64,000 nucleotides of DNA from Arthrobacter sp. UNC362MFTsu5.1 (GCF_000685965.1 NZ_JMLE01000001.1:496001-560000); one strand, 5' to 3'. Shown: positions 32,603 to 41,631, counted from the stretch's first letter. A program made the numbers and translations. Notes: generated by a model not told the origin, from the sequence alone.

Positions 32603-33625
32603 TTGAAGCACCAGGAAGCGGCGAAACGCCCCACTATTTACGACGTAGCGCGGGTGGCCGGCGTCTCCCGTGCCCTGGTGTCGCTCGTGCTGCGCGGCTC
32701 CCCCAAGGTCAGCGCTGAAAAGAAGCAGGCAGTTGCCGAGGCCATCGCCGAGCTCGATTACCGGCCCAGCAACGCGGCACGCTGGCTTGCCAGCGGCCGC
32801 ACCCGGATTGTCGGGGTGCTGCTGGACGACCTGGCTAATCCCTGGTTCGTGGAACTGCTCGACGGCCTGCAGAGCGTACTCGGGGAAGAGAACCTGCGGA
32901 TGGTCCTCAGTGATCCCACCTATCTGGCCCGGCCCGATGAGAGCCCGGTGTCAGCGTTCATGGATCTCCGCGTGGACGGGCTCATCATTGCCGGCGACGT
33001 CCAGCCCGACGACGATCTGCTGCGGGCCACTGCGCACACACCGACCGTCGTGGTCGGCACCCGCACGTTCGAACTTCCCTCTGCGGACCTCGTCACCAAC
33101 GACGACGTTGCCGGAGCCTGCGCCGCCGTCGAACACCTGATCAGCCTCGGCCACCGTGATATCGCCTACCTCACGGCCCCGACCGGGTCAGCCGCACTGC
33201 GTGCGGGCTCCTACCGGGACACGATGGCCCGCCACGGCCTGCAGGATCACATCCGCGTAGTGCAGACAGACCTGAGCGAACACTCCGGCTTCGAAGCAAT
33301 GAACGGCCTCATTGACAGCGGCCGGACCCCCACCGCGGTCATGGCCACCAACGACGTCCTCGCCGTCGGAGCGCTCTCAGCCGCCGATGACCACGGCATC
33401 AGCGTCCCCTCCCGGCTTTCACTCGTCGGCTACGACAACACCTACCTGGCCGGAATCCGGCATCTATCGCTGACCAGCGTGGACCCCGTAAGCCGCGACG
33501 TCGGCATCCGCGCCGCCCGCCTGCTCCTCGAGCGCATGGCAGACCCGGGCCTGCCCCAGCGCACCGAAGTTCTGACCCCGCGCCTGGTGGTGCGGAACAG
33601 CACCGCCGCGGCCCCGACGGGCTAG
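32603..33625 (+). CDS. LacI-family transcriptional regulator
   Basis: A 340-residue LacI-type repressor. The N-terminal helix-turn-helix reads PTIYDVARVAGVSRALVSLV and the hinge helix SNAARWLASGRTRIVG. The periplasmic-binding-like core follows, with VLLDDLANPWFVELLDGLQ, DLRVDGLIIAGDV, AVMATNDVLAVGAL and LVGYDNTYLAGIRHLSLTSV. Translation appears to start at TTG 32603, with GGGGAG four bases before; no ATG gives a complete DNA-binding domain. The palindrome at 30922 matches this family's operators, so it probably represses the sugar porter and is released by the transported sugar. Confidence 0.9.
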   Translation: MKHQEAAKRPTIYDVARVAGVSRALVSLVLRGSPKVSAEKKQAVAEAIAELDYRPSNAARWLASGRTRIVGVLLDDLANPWFVELLDGLQSVLGEENLRMVLSDPTYLARPDESPVSAFMDLRVDGLIIAGDVQPDDDLLRATAHTPTVVVGTRTFELPSADLVTNDDVAGACAAVEHLISLGHRDIAYLTAPTGSAALRAGSYRDTMARHGLQDHIRVVQTDLSEHSGFEAMNGLIDSGRTPTAVMATNDVLAVGALSAADDHGISVPSRLSLVGYDNTYLAGIRHLSLTSVDPVSRDVGIRAARLLLERMADPGLPQRTEVLTPRLVVRNSTAAAPTG

Positions 33626-34002
33626 GGAATCGCCGCAACGGCGTCGATTTCGACCAGGAAGTCACCCAGGAACGAACCGACAGTGGTACGTGCCGGGTAG
33701 GGGGTTTCGACAAACCCTTCGTAGGTGGCGTTGAACCCGGGAAAATCCCGGCCGGGGTGGTGCAGATGCACTGTTGTTTTGACGACGTGGGAAAAGTCCA
33801 GTCCGTGCCCTGCCAGGACGCCGGCAAGGTTCTTCATCGCTTGGAGGGTCTGCTCCTCTATGGTGATGCCGACGGTCTCACCGGTGACTGGGTCGTGTGG
33901 TGTCTGGCCGGCAGTGAAGAGGAACCCGTTGGCGGCGATGGCCTGGGAGTAGGGACCGGCCGGGCTGGGCGCGAGGTCTGTGGTTACTTGCTGTCGAAAC
34001 AT
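33622..34002 (-). CDS. RidA-family enamine/imine deaminase
   Basis: A 126-residue RidA (YjgF/YER057c/UK114) protein. It carries PSPAGPYSQAIAANGFLFTA, the QTLQAMKNLAGVLAGHGLDF helix, VVKTTVHLHHP and a late YPARTTVGSFL. The Arg in PARTTV is the conserved catalytic-site Arg of true RidA enzymes, and the final strand ends VEIDAVAAIP. Such proteins hydrolyse reactive 2-aminoacrylate and other imines made by amino acid enzymes. AAGGA lies nine bases before the ATG. It is the last gene of the 34002-38009 operon with an ABC transporter and a hydroxyacid oxidase. Its stop overlaps the convergent LacI gene. Confidence 0.88.
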   Translation of the reverse strand: MFRQQVTTDLAPSPAGPYSQAIAANGFLFTAGQTPHDPVTGETVGITIEEQTLQAMKNLAGVLAGHGLDFSHVVKTTVHLHHPGRDFPGFNATYEGFVETPYPARTTVGSFLGDFLVEIDAVAAIP

Positions 34003-34060
34003 GGAAATCGTTCCTTCGGTATGGCCGGCGTCGTGGCGCCGGCCGGTGTTGGTGATGTTC

Positions 34061-34825
34061 TCAGAGGACCTTGGAAAGAAAGGCCCGGGTGCGTTCGTGC
34101 TGGGGTGAGCCAAGGACCTGCTCCGGGGGCCCGCTTTCGACGACGACGCCCTGGTCCATAAAGACCACCTGGTCGCTGACCTGGCGGGCGAAGCCGAGTT
34201 CGTGGGTGACCACCACCATGGTCATCCCGGCCTCGGCCAAGGACTTCATGACGTCGAGCACCTCGCCGACGAGTTCCGGATCGAGGGCTGACGTTGGCTC
34301 GTCGAAGAGCATGAGCTTGGGTTTCATGGCCAGCGCCCGTGCGATGGCGATCCGCTGTTGCTGGCCGCCGGAGAGTTCCTGCGGGAAGGAGTGCCCACGG
34401 TTGCCGAGCCCGACCCGGTCCAGCAGCGCCTGCGCCTCGGCGGTGACCTCGTTCCGGGGCCGGCCGAGCACATGGACGGGTGCTTCCACGATGTTCTCCA
34501 GCACGGTCATGTGCGGGAAGAGGTTGAACCGTTGGAAGACCATGCCCGCGTTCAGCCGTGAACGCGCGGTCTGGCGTTCCTTCATTTCGTAGAGACGTCC
34601 GTTGCGCTCGGTGTACCCGACGAGGTGCTCGTCCACGTACAGTCGTCCGGCGTCGACCTTTTCCAGGTGGTTGATGCACCGGAGGAAGGTGGTCTTCCCC
34701 GAGCCGGACGGTCCGATCAGGCAGGTCACGGACCCGCGTTCGATCCTCAGGTCAATGCCTTTCAGGATTTCCGTTGAGCCGAAGCTCTTGCGGACTCCCC
34801 TGGCTTCCACCATCGCGGTATTCAT
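34061..34825 (-). CDS. Polar amino acid-type ABC transporter, ATP-binding protein
   Basis: A 254-residue ABC ATPase of the GlnQ/HisP class. Walker A is [10 protein letters not shown], the signature is [17 protein letters not shown] and Walker B is [13 protein letters not shown], followed by the H-loop in [16 protein letters not shown] short insertion, [19 protein letters not shown], before the Q-loop [14 protein letters not shown] is seen in some HisP-like proteins. Start ATG 34825 has AAGGA seven bases upstream; ATG 34828 is also possible. Either overlaps the permease stop, so the two are coupled. It pairs with the permease and binding protein next to it. Confidence 0.92.
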   Translation of the reverse strand: MNTAMVEARGVRKSFGSTEILKGIDLRIERGSVTCLIGPSGSGKTTFLRCINHLEKVDAGRLYVDEHLVGYTERNGRLYEMKERQTARSRLNAGMVFQRFNLFPHMTVLENIVEAPVHVLGRPRNEVTAEAQALLDRVGLGNRGHSFPQELSGGQQQRIAIARALAMKPKLMLFDEPTSALDPELVGEVLDVMKSLAEAGMTMVVVTHELGFARQVSDQVVFMDQGVVVESGPPEQVLGSPQHERTRAFLSKVL

Positions 34826-35769
34826 CATGCGGTCCTTGTCTGTGTCGGGACGTTTGCAGGTCCCTTGGCGCGGCGCGGCCGGCGCGGGGCTGCGTCGAAG
34901 CCTCGGCCATACCGTCGCTCGAGTTTGGTCTGGAAGAAGCTCAGGATGGTGGTCATCAGCAGGTACCACAGGCTGGCGACGATGAGCAGCGGAATGGTCT
35001 GGTAGTTGGTGGCGTAGATGATCTGGGCCGAATACAGCAGGTCCGAGATCGCCAGGACGCTGACCAGGGAGGTGCCCTTGAGCATGGAGATGACCTGGTT
35101 TCCGGTGGGCGGCAGGACCACCCGCATCGCCTGGGGCAGGATGACCCGGCGCATCAGCTGGCCGCCGTTCATCCCCAGGGCCCGGGCGGCGTCGTACTGG
35201 CCCTTGTCCACGGATCCGATCCCGCCGCGGATGATTTCGGCCATGTAGGCTGCTTCGTTCAGCGCGAGCCCGAGCAGCGCGGCTGTCAGCGGGGAGATGA
35301 GGACGTTCGCCGATCCGAGGACTACGGACGGGCCGCCAAGGGGAAGGCCGAAGGCGATCACCGGGTACAGGGCGGCAATGTTGTACCAAAAGATCAGCTG
35401 GACGAGCAGTGGCGTGCCGCGGAAGAACCAGATGTAGCCCCTGCTGATGGTGCTCAGGATCGGGTTCTTCGATAGCCGCATCACCGCCAGGACCGTGCCG
35501 AGGGCGATGCCGGCCGTCATGGACACCACGGTGAGCAGGATGGTCAGCCCGGCACCGGCCAGGATCTGCGGGGCGAAGAGATAGGAGACGACGACGTCCC
35601 AGTGGTACCGCTGGTTCACGGCCACGTCCCATGCCGCGCTGAGGGCAACGACAATGAGGACGACGGCGATCGCCAACCGGACGGGGTGCCGGAGGGGCAC
35701 CACCGGGATTGAGTCCGCGGGCGCCGTTGGGCTTTCCGGCCTGGTGTCAGGGATTGAGTGTTGCTGCAT
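34825..35769 (-). CDS. Polar amino acid-type ABC transporter, permease
   Basis: A 314-residue membrane permease of the HisMQ/GlnP type. The N-terminal 30 residues are hydrophilic, then about five transmembrane segments follow. The family region [20 protein letters not shown] precedes the second helix; [19 protein letters not shown] and the EAA loop [20 protein letters not shown] then [20 protein letters not shown] are conserved. A basic C-terminal tail ends the protein. ATG 35769 is preferred to GTG 35778 because the upstream AGGA fits only the ATG. A single permease gene suggests a homodimer. Confidence 0.9.
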   Translation of the reverse strand: MQQHSIPDTRPESPTAPADSIPVVPLRHPVRLAIAVVLIVVALSAAWDVAVNQRYHWDVVVSYLFAPQILAGAGLTILLTVVSMTAGIALGTVLAVMRLSKNPILSTISRGYIWFFRGTPLLVQLIFWYNIAALYPVIAFGLPLGGPSVVLGSANVLISPLTAALLGLALNEAAYMAEIIRGGIGSVDKGQYDAARALGMNGGQLMRRVILPQAMRVVLPPTGNQVISMLKGTSLVSVLAISDLLYSAQIIYATNYQTIPLLIVASLWYLLMTTILSFFQTKLERRYGRGFDAAPRRPRRAKGPANVPTQTRTA

Positions 35770-35781
35770 GGTGTTCACGTC

Positions 35782-36717
35782 CTATTGGGCGAAATTGACG
35801 CGGGCGTCGGTGATGGCGCTGGAATCAAGACCGTACTTCCCGAGCACATTGAGGTAGGAGTCGCTCTTGATCACGGAATCGAGCGCTGCGGAGACTGCTT
35901 TGACCATGCCCGAGTCCTTGGGCATCCCGACCCCGACCGGGGTGAAGTCGTATTTCGAGGCGATCTCGATCTGCGGGTTCTGCGAGGCAGCGAAGTCGAG
36001 AATGGGTGAATCCGCGAGGACGGCGTCGAGGCGTCCACTCGTGAGCGCCGAGATGGCCTGCCGCGTGTCCTGGAACTCGCTCCGCTGGATCGTGCCGTTG
36101 CCGGCGGCGGTGCAGTCTTCATCAGTGGCGGGGACATTGACGGCGAGCTGGTAGGAACCCGTCAGGAGGCCCACCTTCTTACCGCACAGGGACCCTTCAC
36201 TGCTGATCCCCAGCGGGTTGCCGCTGGGCACGGCAATGGAATTGCCCATCTGCATGTAGTCCACGAAATCCAGGACCTCCATGCGCTTCGCCGTGGGGGT
36301 CATGGACGAGACGGTCATGTCGTACCGGCCGGCGGCCAGGCCGGGGATGATGGAATCGAAATTGGCCACCTGGATCTCCACCTTCACGCCGAGGGTCTCC
36401 CCGATGAGCCGGGCGACGTCGGGGTTGGTGCCCGTCATCTCCTGGGTGCCTTCGCGGTAGAACTGCGTCGGCGGTTCGTTGGTGGGGATCGCGACGCGCA
36501 GGACCTTTGTTGCCTTGATGGATTCCGGGAGGAGCTTGGCGGCCGCCTCGTTGACCGCCAGGGCCGGGACGCCGGTAGCCTGCCCGGCGTCGGACGTCGA
36601 CGACGCGGGCGCCTGCGCACCGCAGGCCGTGAGGGCCAGCAGTAGGGCAGAAATGACGACGGCGGCGGGCAGGCCGGGCCGGGTGCGTTGGATTCGCGGG
36701 GATATGGGAGTTTTCAT
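35782..36717 (-). CDS. Polar amino acid-type ABC transporter, substrate-binding lipoprotein
   Basis: A 311-residue family 3 solute-binding protein. The signal peptide ends in the lipobox LTAC with Cys32 as the lipid anchor. The two-lobed core has LRVAIPTNEPPTQFYREG, IIPGLAAGRYDMTVSSMTPT, EVLDFVDYMQMGNSIAV, GKKVGLLTGS and LADSPILDFAA. The ligand pocket residues typical for amino acids (Arg and Asp binding the alpha groups) are partly recognisable. The start overlaps the oxidase stop as ATGA, so it is coupled to the enzyme. The ligand may be a hydroxy- or amino acid used by that oxidase. Confidence 0.9.
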   Translation of the reverse strand: MKTPISPRIQRTRPGLPAAVVISALLLALTACGAQAPASSTSDAGQATGVPALAVNEAAAKLLPESIKATKVLRVAIPTNEPPTQFYREGTQEMTGTNPDVARLIGETLGVKVEIQVANFDSIIPGLAAGRYDMTVSSMTPTAKRMEVLDFVDYMQMGNSIAVPSGNPLGISSEGSLCGKKVGLLTGSYQLAVNVPATDEDCTAAGNGTIQRSEFQDTRQAISALTSGRLDAVLADSPILDFAASQNPQIEIASKYDFTPVGVGMPKDSGMVKAVSAALDSVIKSDSYLNVLGKYGLDSSAITDARVNFAQ

Positions 36718-38009
36718 GAGGGAATGCCCATCTCTTCCAGCCCGTGGCTGGCTTCCGGGGCCGGTGAAGTGCGGGCAAAGGGTGCGTTGCGGTGCCGGAT
36801 CAGGTCCCGGCCTTCTAGCCGAAGCTCCTGGATCGTGGACACTCCGAGGAGCATCATGGTTCGCGTCATTTCGGCCCGGAACATCTTCAGGACGTGGGCA
36901 ACACCGGCCTGGCCGGCGGCTGCCAGGCCGTACAGGTAGGGGCGGCCGATGGAACAGGCGTCGGCGCCGAGGGCGATGGCCTTGATGACGTCCGAGCCGC
37001 GGCGGATGCCGCCGTCGACAATGATTTCAAGCCGTCCTTCCGCCCTGTCCACGATGTCCGGGAGCATATCCAGGGGCGCGGCCATGTGATCCAATTGCCT
37101 GCCGCCGTGGTTGCTGACCTGGATGGCGTCAATACCGATCTCGGCCGCAGTGACGGCATCGTTGGGGTTCACCACTCCCTTGAGGATGATGGGGCCGTTC
37201 CAGCGCGCCCGCAGATCCCGGATGTCATCCCAGTCGGTGGGTTCGTAAGAACCGGCAAGCAGCGTCCGCCACATGTCAGGCGTACTGGACAGGGGGCCTT
37301 GGGGGATTTCGGCGTCAAGGTTGGGGAACGCAATCGCGTCATGGGCCAGGAACCCCAGGGCCCACCGGGGGTGCAGCGCTCCTTCCACAACCGTTTTCAG
37401 CTTGATCGACGGCGGCGCGGTGAACCCGTTGCGGTAGTCACGTTCGCGGTGGCCGATTGCCCGGCAATCGACATTGACCAGGAGGGCTTCGTAGCCGGCC
37501 GCCGCGGCCCGGTCCAGGACAGCCTGCAGCTCGGCCTTGTCCGCCATGGGTTCGATGTTGAACCAGCGGCGCAGCCCGGGAGCGGCGGCACTCACCTGTT
37601 CCATCGGCGTCGTGCTCAGGTGTGCCAGGCCGTAGGGGACGCGGGCTTCCTCTGCGGCGCGGGCGACGGCGCTCTCCCCGTCCGGGTGGAACAGCCGGGT
37701 GCCGCCGGTGGGGGCGAGCGTCAGCGGCATCGAGACCGGTCCGCCGAGGAGGCTTGAGCTGAGGTCCAGGTTCTCCACCGATCCCCACTTGGGCAGGAAG
37801 GACCAGTCGTCGAAGGATGACCGGTTGCGCCGCAGGGACACCTCGTCCTCCCCGCCGCCCTCGATGTAGTCATAAATGCTCCCGGGCAGGCGCTTCGCGG
37901 CCAGTCTCCGCATGTCCTCTACGCTGTAGCAGCGCCGGGACAGGCGCTCCGAGGGAGTCCGGGCCGGCCCCTGGACCGTTGCCAGCGCCCTGATGTCTTT
38001 GAATTTCAT
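36714..38009 (-). CDS. FMN-dependent alpha-hydroxy acid oxidase/dehydrogenase
   Basis: A 431-residue member of the LldD/glycolate oxidase/mandelate dehydrogenase family, which oxidises L-2-hydroxy acids. It has YSVEDMRRLAAKRLPGSIYD, YIEGGGEDEVSLRRNRSSFD, LTLAPTGGTRLFHPDGESAV, the substrate and FMN lysine in GPIILKGVVNPNDA, the catalytic His in IQVSNHGGRQLDHMAAPLD and the FMN phosphate loop DGGIRRGSDVIKAIALGADA. No membrane anchor is present. AGGA lies six bases before ATG 38009. It is the first gene of a five-gene operon with an ABC transporter and RidA; the oxidase may yield a 2-oxo acid from an imported hydroxy acid. It is divergent from the PucR gene. Confidence 0.9.
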   Translation of the reverse strand: MKFKDIRALATVQGPARTPSERLSRRCYSVEDMRRLAAKRLPGSIYDYIEGGGEDEVSLRRNRSSFDDWSFLPKWGSVENLDLSSSLLGGPVSMPLTLAPTGGTRLFHPDGESAVARAAEEARVPYGLAHLSTTPMEQVSAAAPGLRRWFNIEPMADKAELQAVLDRAAAAGYEALLVNVDCRAIGHRERDYRNGFTAPPSIKLKTVVEGALHPRWALGFLAHDAIAFPNLDAEIPQGPLSSTPDMWRTLLAGSYEPTDWDDIRDLRARWNGPIILKGVVNPNDAVTAAEIGIDAIQVSNHGGRQLDHMAAPLDMLPDIVDRAEGRLEIIVDGGIRRGSDVIKAIALGADACSIGRPYLYGLAAAGQAGVAHVLKMFRAEMTRTMMLLGVSTIQELRLEGRDLIRHRNAPFARTSPAPEASHGLEEMGIPS

Positions 38010-38099
38010 TGCTGATCCTCTGGGTTCAATGAAGGACTTCCTTGTCACTTCCTTTCCCAATGGTGACGCAGATCTCGCACCGTCTATATGTGAAATCTC

Positions 38100-38135
38100 C
38101 TAGAAGTTCGCGTGGCCTCTTGTGATAACTTCTAG
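38100..38135. promoter_or_regulatory. Inverted repeat operator between hydroxyacid oxidase operon and pucR-type gene
   Basis: CTAGAAGTT (38100-38108) and AACTTCTAG (38127-38135) are perfect 9-base complements separated by 18 bases. The right arm ends two bases before the PucR-type ATG, so protein bound there would affect both divergent genes. PucR/CdaR regulators bind paired half-sites of this general kind. Confidence 0.55.
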
Positions 38136-38137
38136 AT

Positions 38138-39796
38138 ATGAAAATCGAGGAATCGAACCTGACGGAGGGCGATCTTCAGGGCGCCGTCGTACGCCTGTCG
38201 GACTGCATCCAGCTGATGCAGGCCGATCTGGTGCATGCCAACCCCACACCGGAGAACCTCGGCCATCCGGTCTCGGACGTCCTCATGTACGATCCCCTCG
38301 ACGAATGGATGAATGTCGATGACCGCATCATCCTGGCCGTCGGCCTGACCGGAGGCTCGGCAGATTTCGACCAGTTGCTGCACCGGGCCTCCAACAGCAA
38401 CGCCGCAGCCGTGATCGTCAAAGCCCACGGGACGCCCCTGGAACAGCTGCGTTCCGCCGCGGACCGGCACAGCCTGGCCGTGCTGGTGGCACCCGACAAC
38501 GTGGACTGGACGCGACTGGTGGCGCTGGCCAGGGCATCAGTCATGGGGGCAGCCGCCGATTCAGTCTCCGGAGTCCGGCTCGGCGACCTTTACGCGTTCG
38601 CCAACGCCGCCGCGTCGATCACCAACGGCGCGGCGAGCATCGTGGATCCGCTCGGACGCGTGCTGGGGTATTCGACATTGCCGGGACAGCCCGTCGACGA
38701 ACTGCGCCGCGTCACTACCCTCTCCTTGCAGGAGGTCAAACCGCCGGCCTTCGACTCGGACTTCAAGATCGTCTATGCGTCCGCGGGAGCGGTTCTGATC
38801 CCCGGAATCGGCGATGAAATGCCGCGGCTCGCACTGGCCGTGAGGGCGGGCGGCGAACTGCTCGGTTCCATCTGGATCATCGATCCCGGCAATGACAAAC
38901 GGGAAGCGGCCCTGAACGCGCTCGACAGGATGGCACCACTGGCAGGCCTCCATATGCTCCATGCCCGCTCGGCGTCGGACTTCGGCGAACGCCGGAACGG
39001 GGACCTCATCCGCACGCTGATGGACGACCCCGCGCACGCCTCCTTTGCTGCCGCCCAACTGGGGCTCGATGCGGCCCGCGGGCTCGCTGTCGCAGCGTTC
39101 TCCATCGTCCGGCCCGAAACGGGAAGCCTTGAGTCCGTGCGTGAGATCCAGCGGCTGCTGCACCTCGTCACCACCGTCTGCAAAATCCACTTCAACACCA
39201 GCCACAGCGCCCTGATCGACTCGGTGGTCTACGCCCTGCTGCCCTGTGAAGGAAACGCCCCCAGGCCGGCGCACCGGCGTCTGGTCCAGGAAATCGGTGC
39301 CTACGCCCACACGATCAGCTCCCACCCGCTGGTCGCGGCAGTGGGGGGCATCGCGCCCCGGGTGGAGGACCTCCCGGGATCCCGGACCGAGGCGCTGCAA
39401 ACCCTGCACTACATGGTCCGCCTGCAGGCGGAAACCCCGCGCTCCAGCGGAGCCCAGTCCCCCGCCGCCGGGTTGTTCGAGGACTACCGGGTCCCGCTGA
39501 GTCTCTTGAAAATCGGTGCGTTCATCGCCGAAACAGGACTCTCCGACGTGGACGACATCAGCAGGATCCAGGCCCACGATGCCTTACAGCAAACCGAATA
39601 TCTGGACACCCTGAGGGCATATCTGGCTTCCAATGGAAGCATGTCGGCGATGGCGGAACATCTCCACGTGCACAACAACACCGTGCGCTACCGGGTTGCA
39701 CGGCTGGTAAAAGACTTCAACCTCGATCTCGACGACCCGCAAAAGCGGCTCTGGCTCTGGCTGCGCCTGACCACTATGGACCTGGCCCGTCAGTGA
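38138..39796 (+). CDS. PucR/CdaR-family transcriptional regulator
   Basis: A 552-residue regulator. The N-terminal 150 residues match the PucR-type purine catabolism regulator domain: DPLDEWMNVDDRIILAVGLT and AAAVIVKAHG. A GAF-like middle (about 180-300) precedes a GGDEF-like/CdaR region, and the C-terminal helix-turn-helix of the PucR type (HTH_30) is complete: TLRAYLASNGSMSAMAEHLH and VHNNTVRYRVARL. No Shine-Dalgarno sequence is visible before ATG 38138, so translation may be leaderless or weak. It is divergent from the hydroxyacid oxidase-ABC-RidA operon and probably activates it. The 3' end overlaps the convergent exonuclease by seven bases. Confidence 0.85.
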   Translation: MKIEESNLTEGDLQGAVVRLSDCIQLMQADLVHANPTPENLGHPVSDVLMYDPLDEWMNVDDRIILAVGLTGGSADFDQLLHRASNSNAAAVIVKAHGTPLEQLRSAADRHSLAVLVAPDNVDWTRLVALARASVMGAAADSVSGVRLGDLYAFANAAASITNGAASIVDPLGRVLGYSTLPGQPVDELRRVTTLSLQEVKPPAFDSDFKIVYASAGAVLIPGIGDEMPRLALAVRAGGELLGSIWIIDPGNDKREAALNALDRMAPLAGLHMLHARSASDFGERRNGDLIRTLMDDPAHASFAAAQLGLDAARGLAVAAFSIVRPETGSLESVREIQRLLHLVTTVCKIHFNTSHSALIDSVVYALLPCEGNAPRPAHRRLVQEIGAYAHTISSHPLVAAVGGIAPRVEDLPGSRTEALQTLHYMVRLQAETPRSSGAQSPAAGLFEDYRVPLSLLKIGAFIAETGLSDVDDISRIQAHDALQQTEYLDTLRAYLASNGSMSAMAEHLHVHNNTVRYRVARLVKDFNLDLDDPQKRLWLWLRLTTMDLARQ

Positions 39797-40728
39797 CGCT
39801 GGTCGAGCGCGTCGAGGAGCCGCTTGACCGAACCTCCGAGGTTCCATTCGGTGGCCAGGCGCTCAAGGTCGGCCCGCGGATCGCCGACGACGGGGTGCAA
39901 CCGGGCGCCCGCCTCGTCCAGCGTCGGCAGCCCGAGGTCGCGCACTACGTTCACGACGGCGGGAGCCACCTTCAGGTAGTCCGTCGCCGCTGCGAGCTTC
40001 GCCCGCACGGACGCGGACAGCCCGCTTTCCGCACCCGTCGCCGCCTCGAGCAGCAGGTCGAGGGTGCCGTACTCCCCGAGCAGTGACGCGGCCGTCTTCT
40101 CACCGATGCCGGCCACGCCCGGCAGCCCGTCGGAGCTGTCACCCCGAAGGATTGCGTAGTCCGCGTACTGCTCGGGCAGCACGCGGTACTTGCCCACGAT
40201 GACCGCGTCGGTGACGACTTCGAGGTTCTTCATGCCGCGCGCGGTGTAGATCACGCGCACGTTGCGGTCGTCGTCGACGACCTGGAAGAGGTCGCGGTCG
40301 CCCGTGACCACGTCCACCGGCAAGCCGGCATTGCTGGCGTAGGTGCCGACGACGTCGTCGGCCTCGTGTTCAGCAGCCCCCACGACGGCGATGCCGGCCA
40401 GCTCCAGCACCTTCCGGATCATCGGGATCTGCGCCTCCAGCGCGTCCGGCACCACTTCGATGTCGGGGCCACCGGCCACCGCCTCGGCCACCCGGTGCGA
40501 CTTATAGCTGGGAATGAGGTCGACACGCCACTGCGGCCGCCAGTCATCGTCCCAGCACGCAATGAGATGCGTCGCTTCGAAGTCGGCGGTGAGCCGGGCG
40601 ATCATGTCCAGCAAGCCGCGAACAGCGTTCACCGGCGTGCCGTCGGCGCGGCGGATCGTGTCCGGCACACCGTAGAAGGCGCGGAAGTACAGGGAGGCAG
40701 TGTCCAGCAGCATCAGGCGGTGGGGCAT
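39790..40728 (-). CDS. 5'-3' exonuclease (Pol I N-terminal-like)
   Basis: A 312-residue stand-alone structure-specific 5'-3' exonuclease/flap nuclease. Conserved acidic sites include RLMLLDTASLYFRAFYGVP, ATHLIACWDDDWRPQWRVDL, EHEADDVVGTYA, VDVVTGDRDLFQVV and ILRGDSSDGLPGVAGIGEKT, the helix-3-turn-helix DNA-binding motif. The polymerase domain of Pol I is absent, as is usual for this actinobacterial paralogue. It probably removes RNA primers or flaps, partly redundant with Pol I. It is convergent with the PucR gene and independent of metabolic neighbours. Confidence 0.92.
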   Translation of the reverse strand: MPHRLMLLDTASLYFRAFYGVPDTIRRADGTPVNAVRGLLDMIARLTADFEATHLIACWDDDWRPQWRVDLIPSYKSHRVAEAVAGGPDIEVVPDALEAQIPMIRKVLELAGIAVVGAAEHEADDVVGTYASNAGLPVDVVTGDRDLFQVVDDDRNVRVIYTARGMKNLEVVTDAVIVGKYRVLPEQYADYAILRGDSSDGLPGVAGIGEKTAASLLGEYGTLDLLLEAATGAESGLSASVRAKLAAATDYLKVAPAVVNVVRDLGLPTLDEAGARLHPVVGDPRADLERLATEWNLGGSVKRLLDALDQRH

Positions 40729-40786
40729 ACCTGATCCTCACATGGAAACGCTTCGTTGAGAATCCGATTGGCGCGCAGGCAGCCGT

Positions 40787-41266
40787 TCAGAGCTCCCGGT
40801 AGTAATAAAGCATCGGCTCCGTGCCGTCGGGTTCGGTGTTGGTGAACCCGCGGGCCTCGTAGAACCGGCGCGCGTCCGTGTCCTCGCCGTCGACGTTGAT
40901 TTCGAGCAATGCGCCGCCGCGGCCGCGCACCAGCTCGCAGGAGGCAGCGAGCAGTGCGCTGCCCAGTCGACGGCCCCGCAGGCCGGGCCGCACGTACAGT
41001 TCGTCGAGGATCGCGACCGGCCCCGGGTACCAGACGTTGGAGCGGAAGCTCAGCACCGCAAGTCCGCCTGCCGGTTCGCCGACGAGCAGCACCACGACGT
41101 CCTCCCCCGCCAGCAACTCCGCCACCCGCGACGTCAATTTGCCGATGCCCGGGCTGGGTGTCTCGAACTCGGTGTTGAAATCATGGAGCATCCGGGCAAC
41201 GGTTGCGGCGTCGGCGGGAGTCGCCCGGCGGGGCGGCTCACTGCGGGCAGGATCGTCAGGGGTCAC
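40787..41266 (-). CDS. GNAT-family N-acetyltransferase
   Basis: A 159-residue acetyltransferase. The fold is recognisable from ATPADAATVARMLHDFNTEF, AILDELYVRPGLRGRRLGSA (motif A, acetyl-CoA pyrophosphate binding), EINVDGEDTDARRFYEARGF (motif B) and MLYYYREL. The start is GTG 41266; the frame is open upstream through a tandem repeat (41295-41340), which I excluded because the extension is low-complexity and lacks a ribosome binding site. The substrate is unknown. The repeat just upstream of the start might influence expression. Confidence 0.82.
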   Translation of the reverse strand: MTPDDPARSEPPRRATPADAATVARMLHDFNTEFETPSPGIGKLTSRVAELLAGEDVVVLLVGEPAGGLAVLSFRSNVWYPGPVAILDELYVRPGLRGRRLGSALLAASCELVRGRGGALLEINVDGEDTDARRFYEARGFTNTEPDGTEPMLYYYREL

Positions 41267-41294
41267 GGCTTCATCATGCTCGGCGCATCGGCCT

Positions 41295-41340
41295 GCGTCC
41301 ACCCTGGCATGCGTCCACCCTGGCATGCGTCCACCCCGGC
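41295..41340. repeat. 16-bp tandem repeat upstream of the GNAT gene
   Basis: GCGTCCACCCTGGCAT occurs twice exactly (41295-41310 and 41311-41326), and a third copy (41327-41340) differs at one base and is truncated. It lies in the 97-base gap between the small protein gene and the GNAT start, 29-75 bases upstream of that start on the minus strand. The copy number is likely to vary between strains. Confidence 0.85.
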
Positions 41341-41363
41341 TTATGTGCCGGCGGCCACGGGGT

Positions 41364-41567
41364 CTAGTGGGCGGGCGCGGCGACGTCTTCCAGCACGGTC
41401 CTGTCGAAAAACCTGATCTCGCCCGTTGCCTCGAAGAACACCGGAACCACTGACGTGCTCGCGTCCTTGGATGTTTCGAAAATTTCGGGCGCACCGCCAT
41501 GCTTCCGGGCAATGGTTCCCACCAGTTCGGTGCCGCGAACGCGGACGGTTCGGTATTTGTAGCTCAC
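41364..41567 (-). CDS. Small conserved-looking hypothetical protein, 67 aa
   Basis: A 67-residue beta-rich basic protein: SYKYRTVRVRGTELVGTIAR, then KHGGAPEIFETSKDASTSVV and PVFFEATGEIRFFDR. Start GTG 41567 has GGAG six bases upstream and the frame has normal GC3 bias, so it is a real gene. No cysteine, membrane segment or export signal is seen. The function is unknown. It lies between the polysaccharide synthase gene and the GNAT gene on the same strand, but gaps of 64 and 97 bases suggest independent expression. Confidence 0.65.
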   Translation of the reverse strand: MSYKYRTVRVRGTELVGTIARKHGGAPEIFETSKDASTSVVPVFFEATGEIRFFDRTVLEDVAAPAH

Positions 41568-41631
41568 GCTGACTCCTTCGTCGACTAAGGCACACCCTAC
41601 TCCCTGTGCCAGCCTCCACGGACGGTTCCGG

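Noticed and set aside
41295..41340. CRISPR array
   Set aside because: The 16-base units are directly adjacent with no spacers and no cas genes are present.
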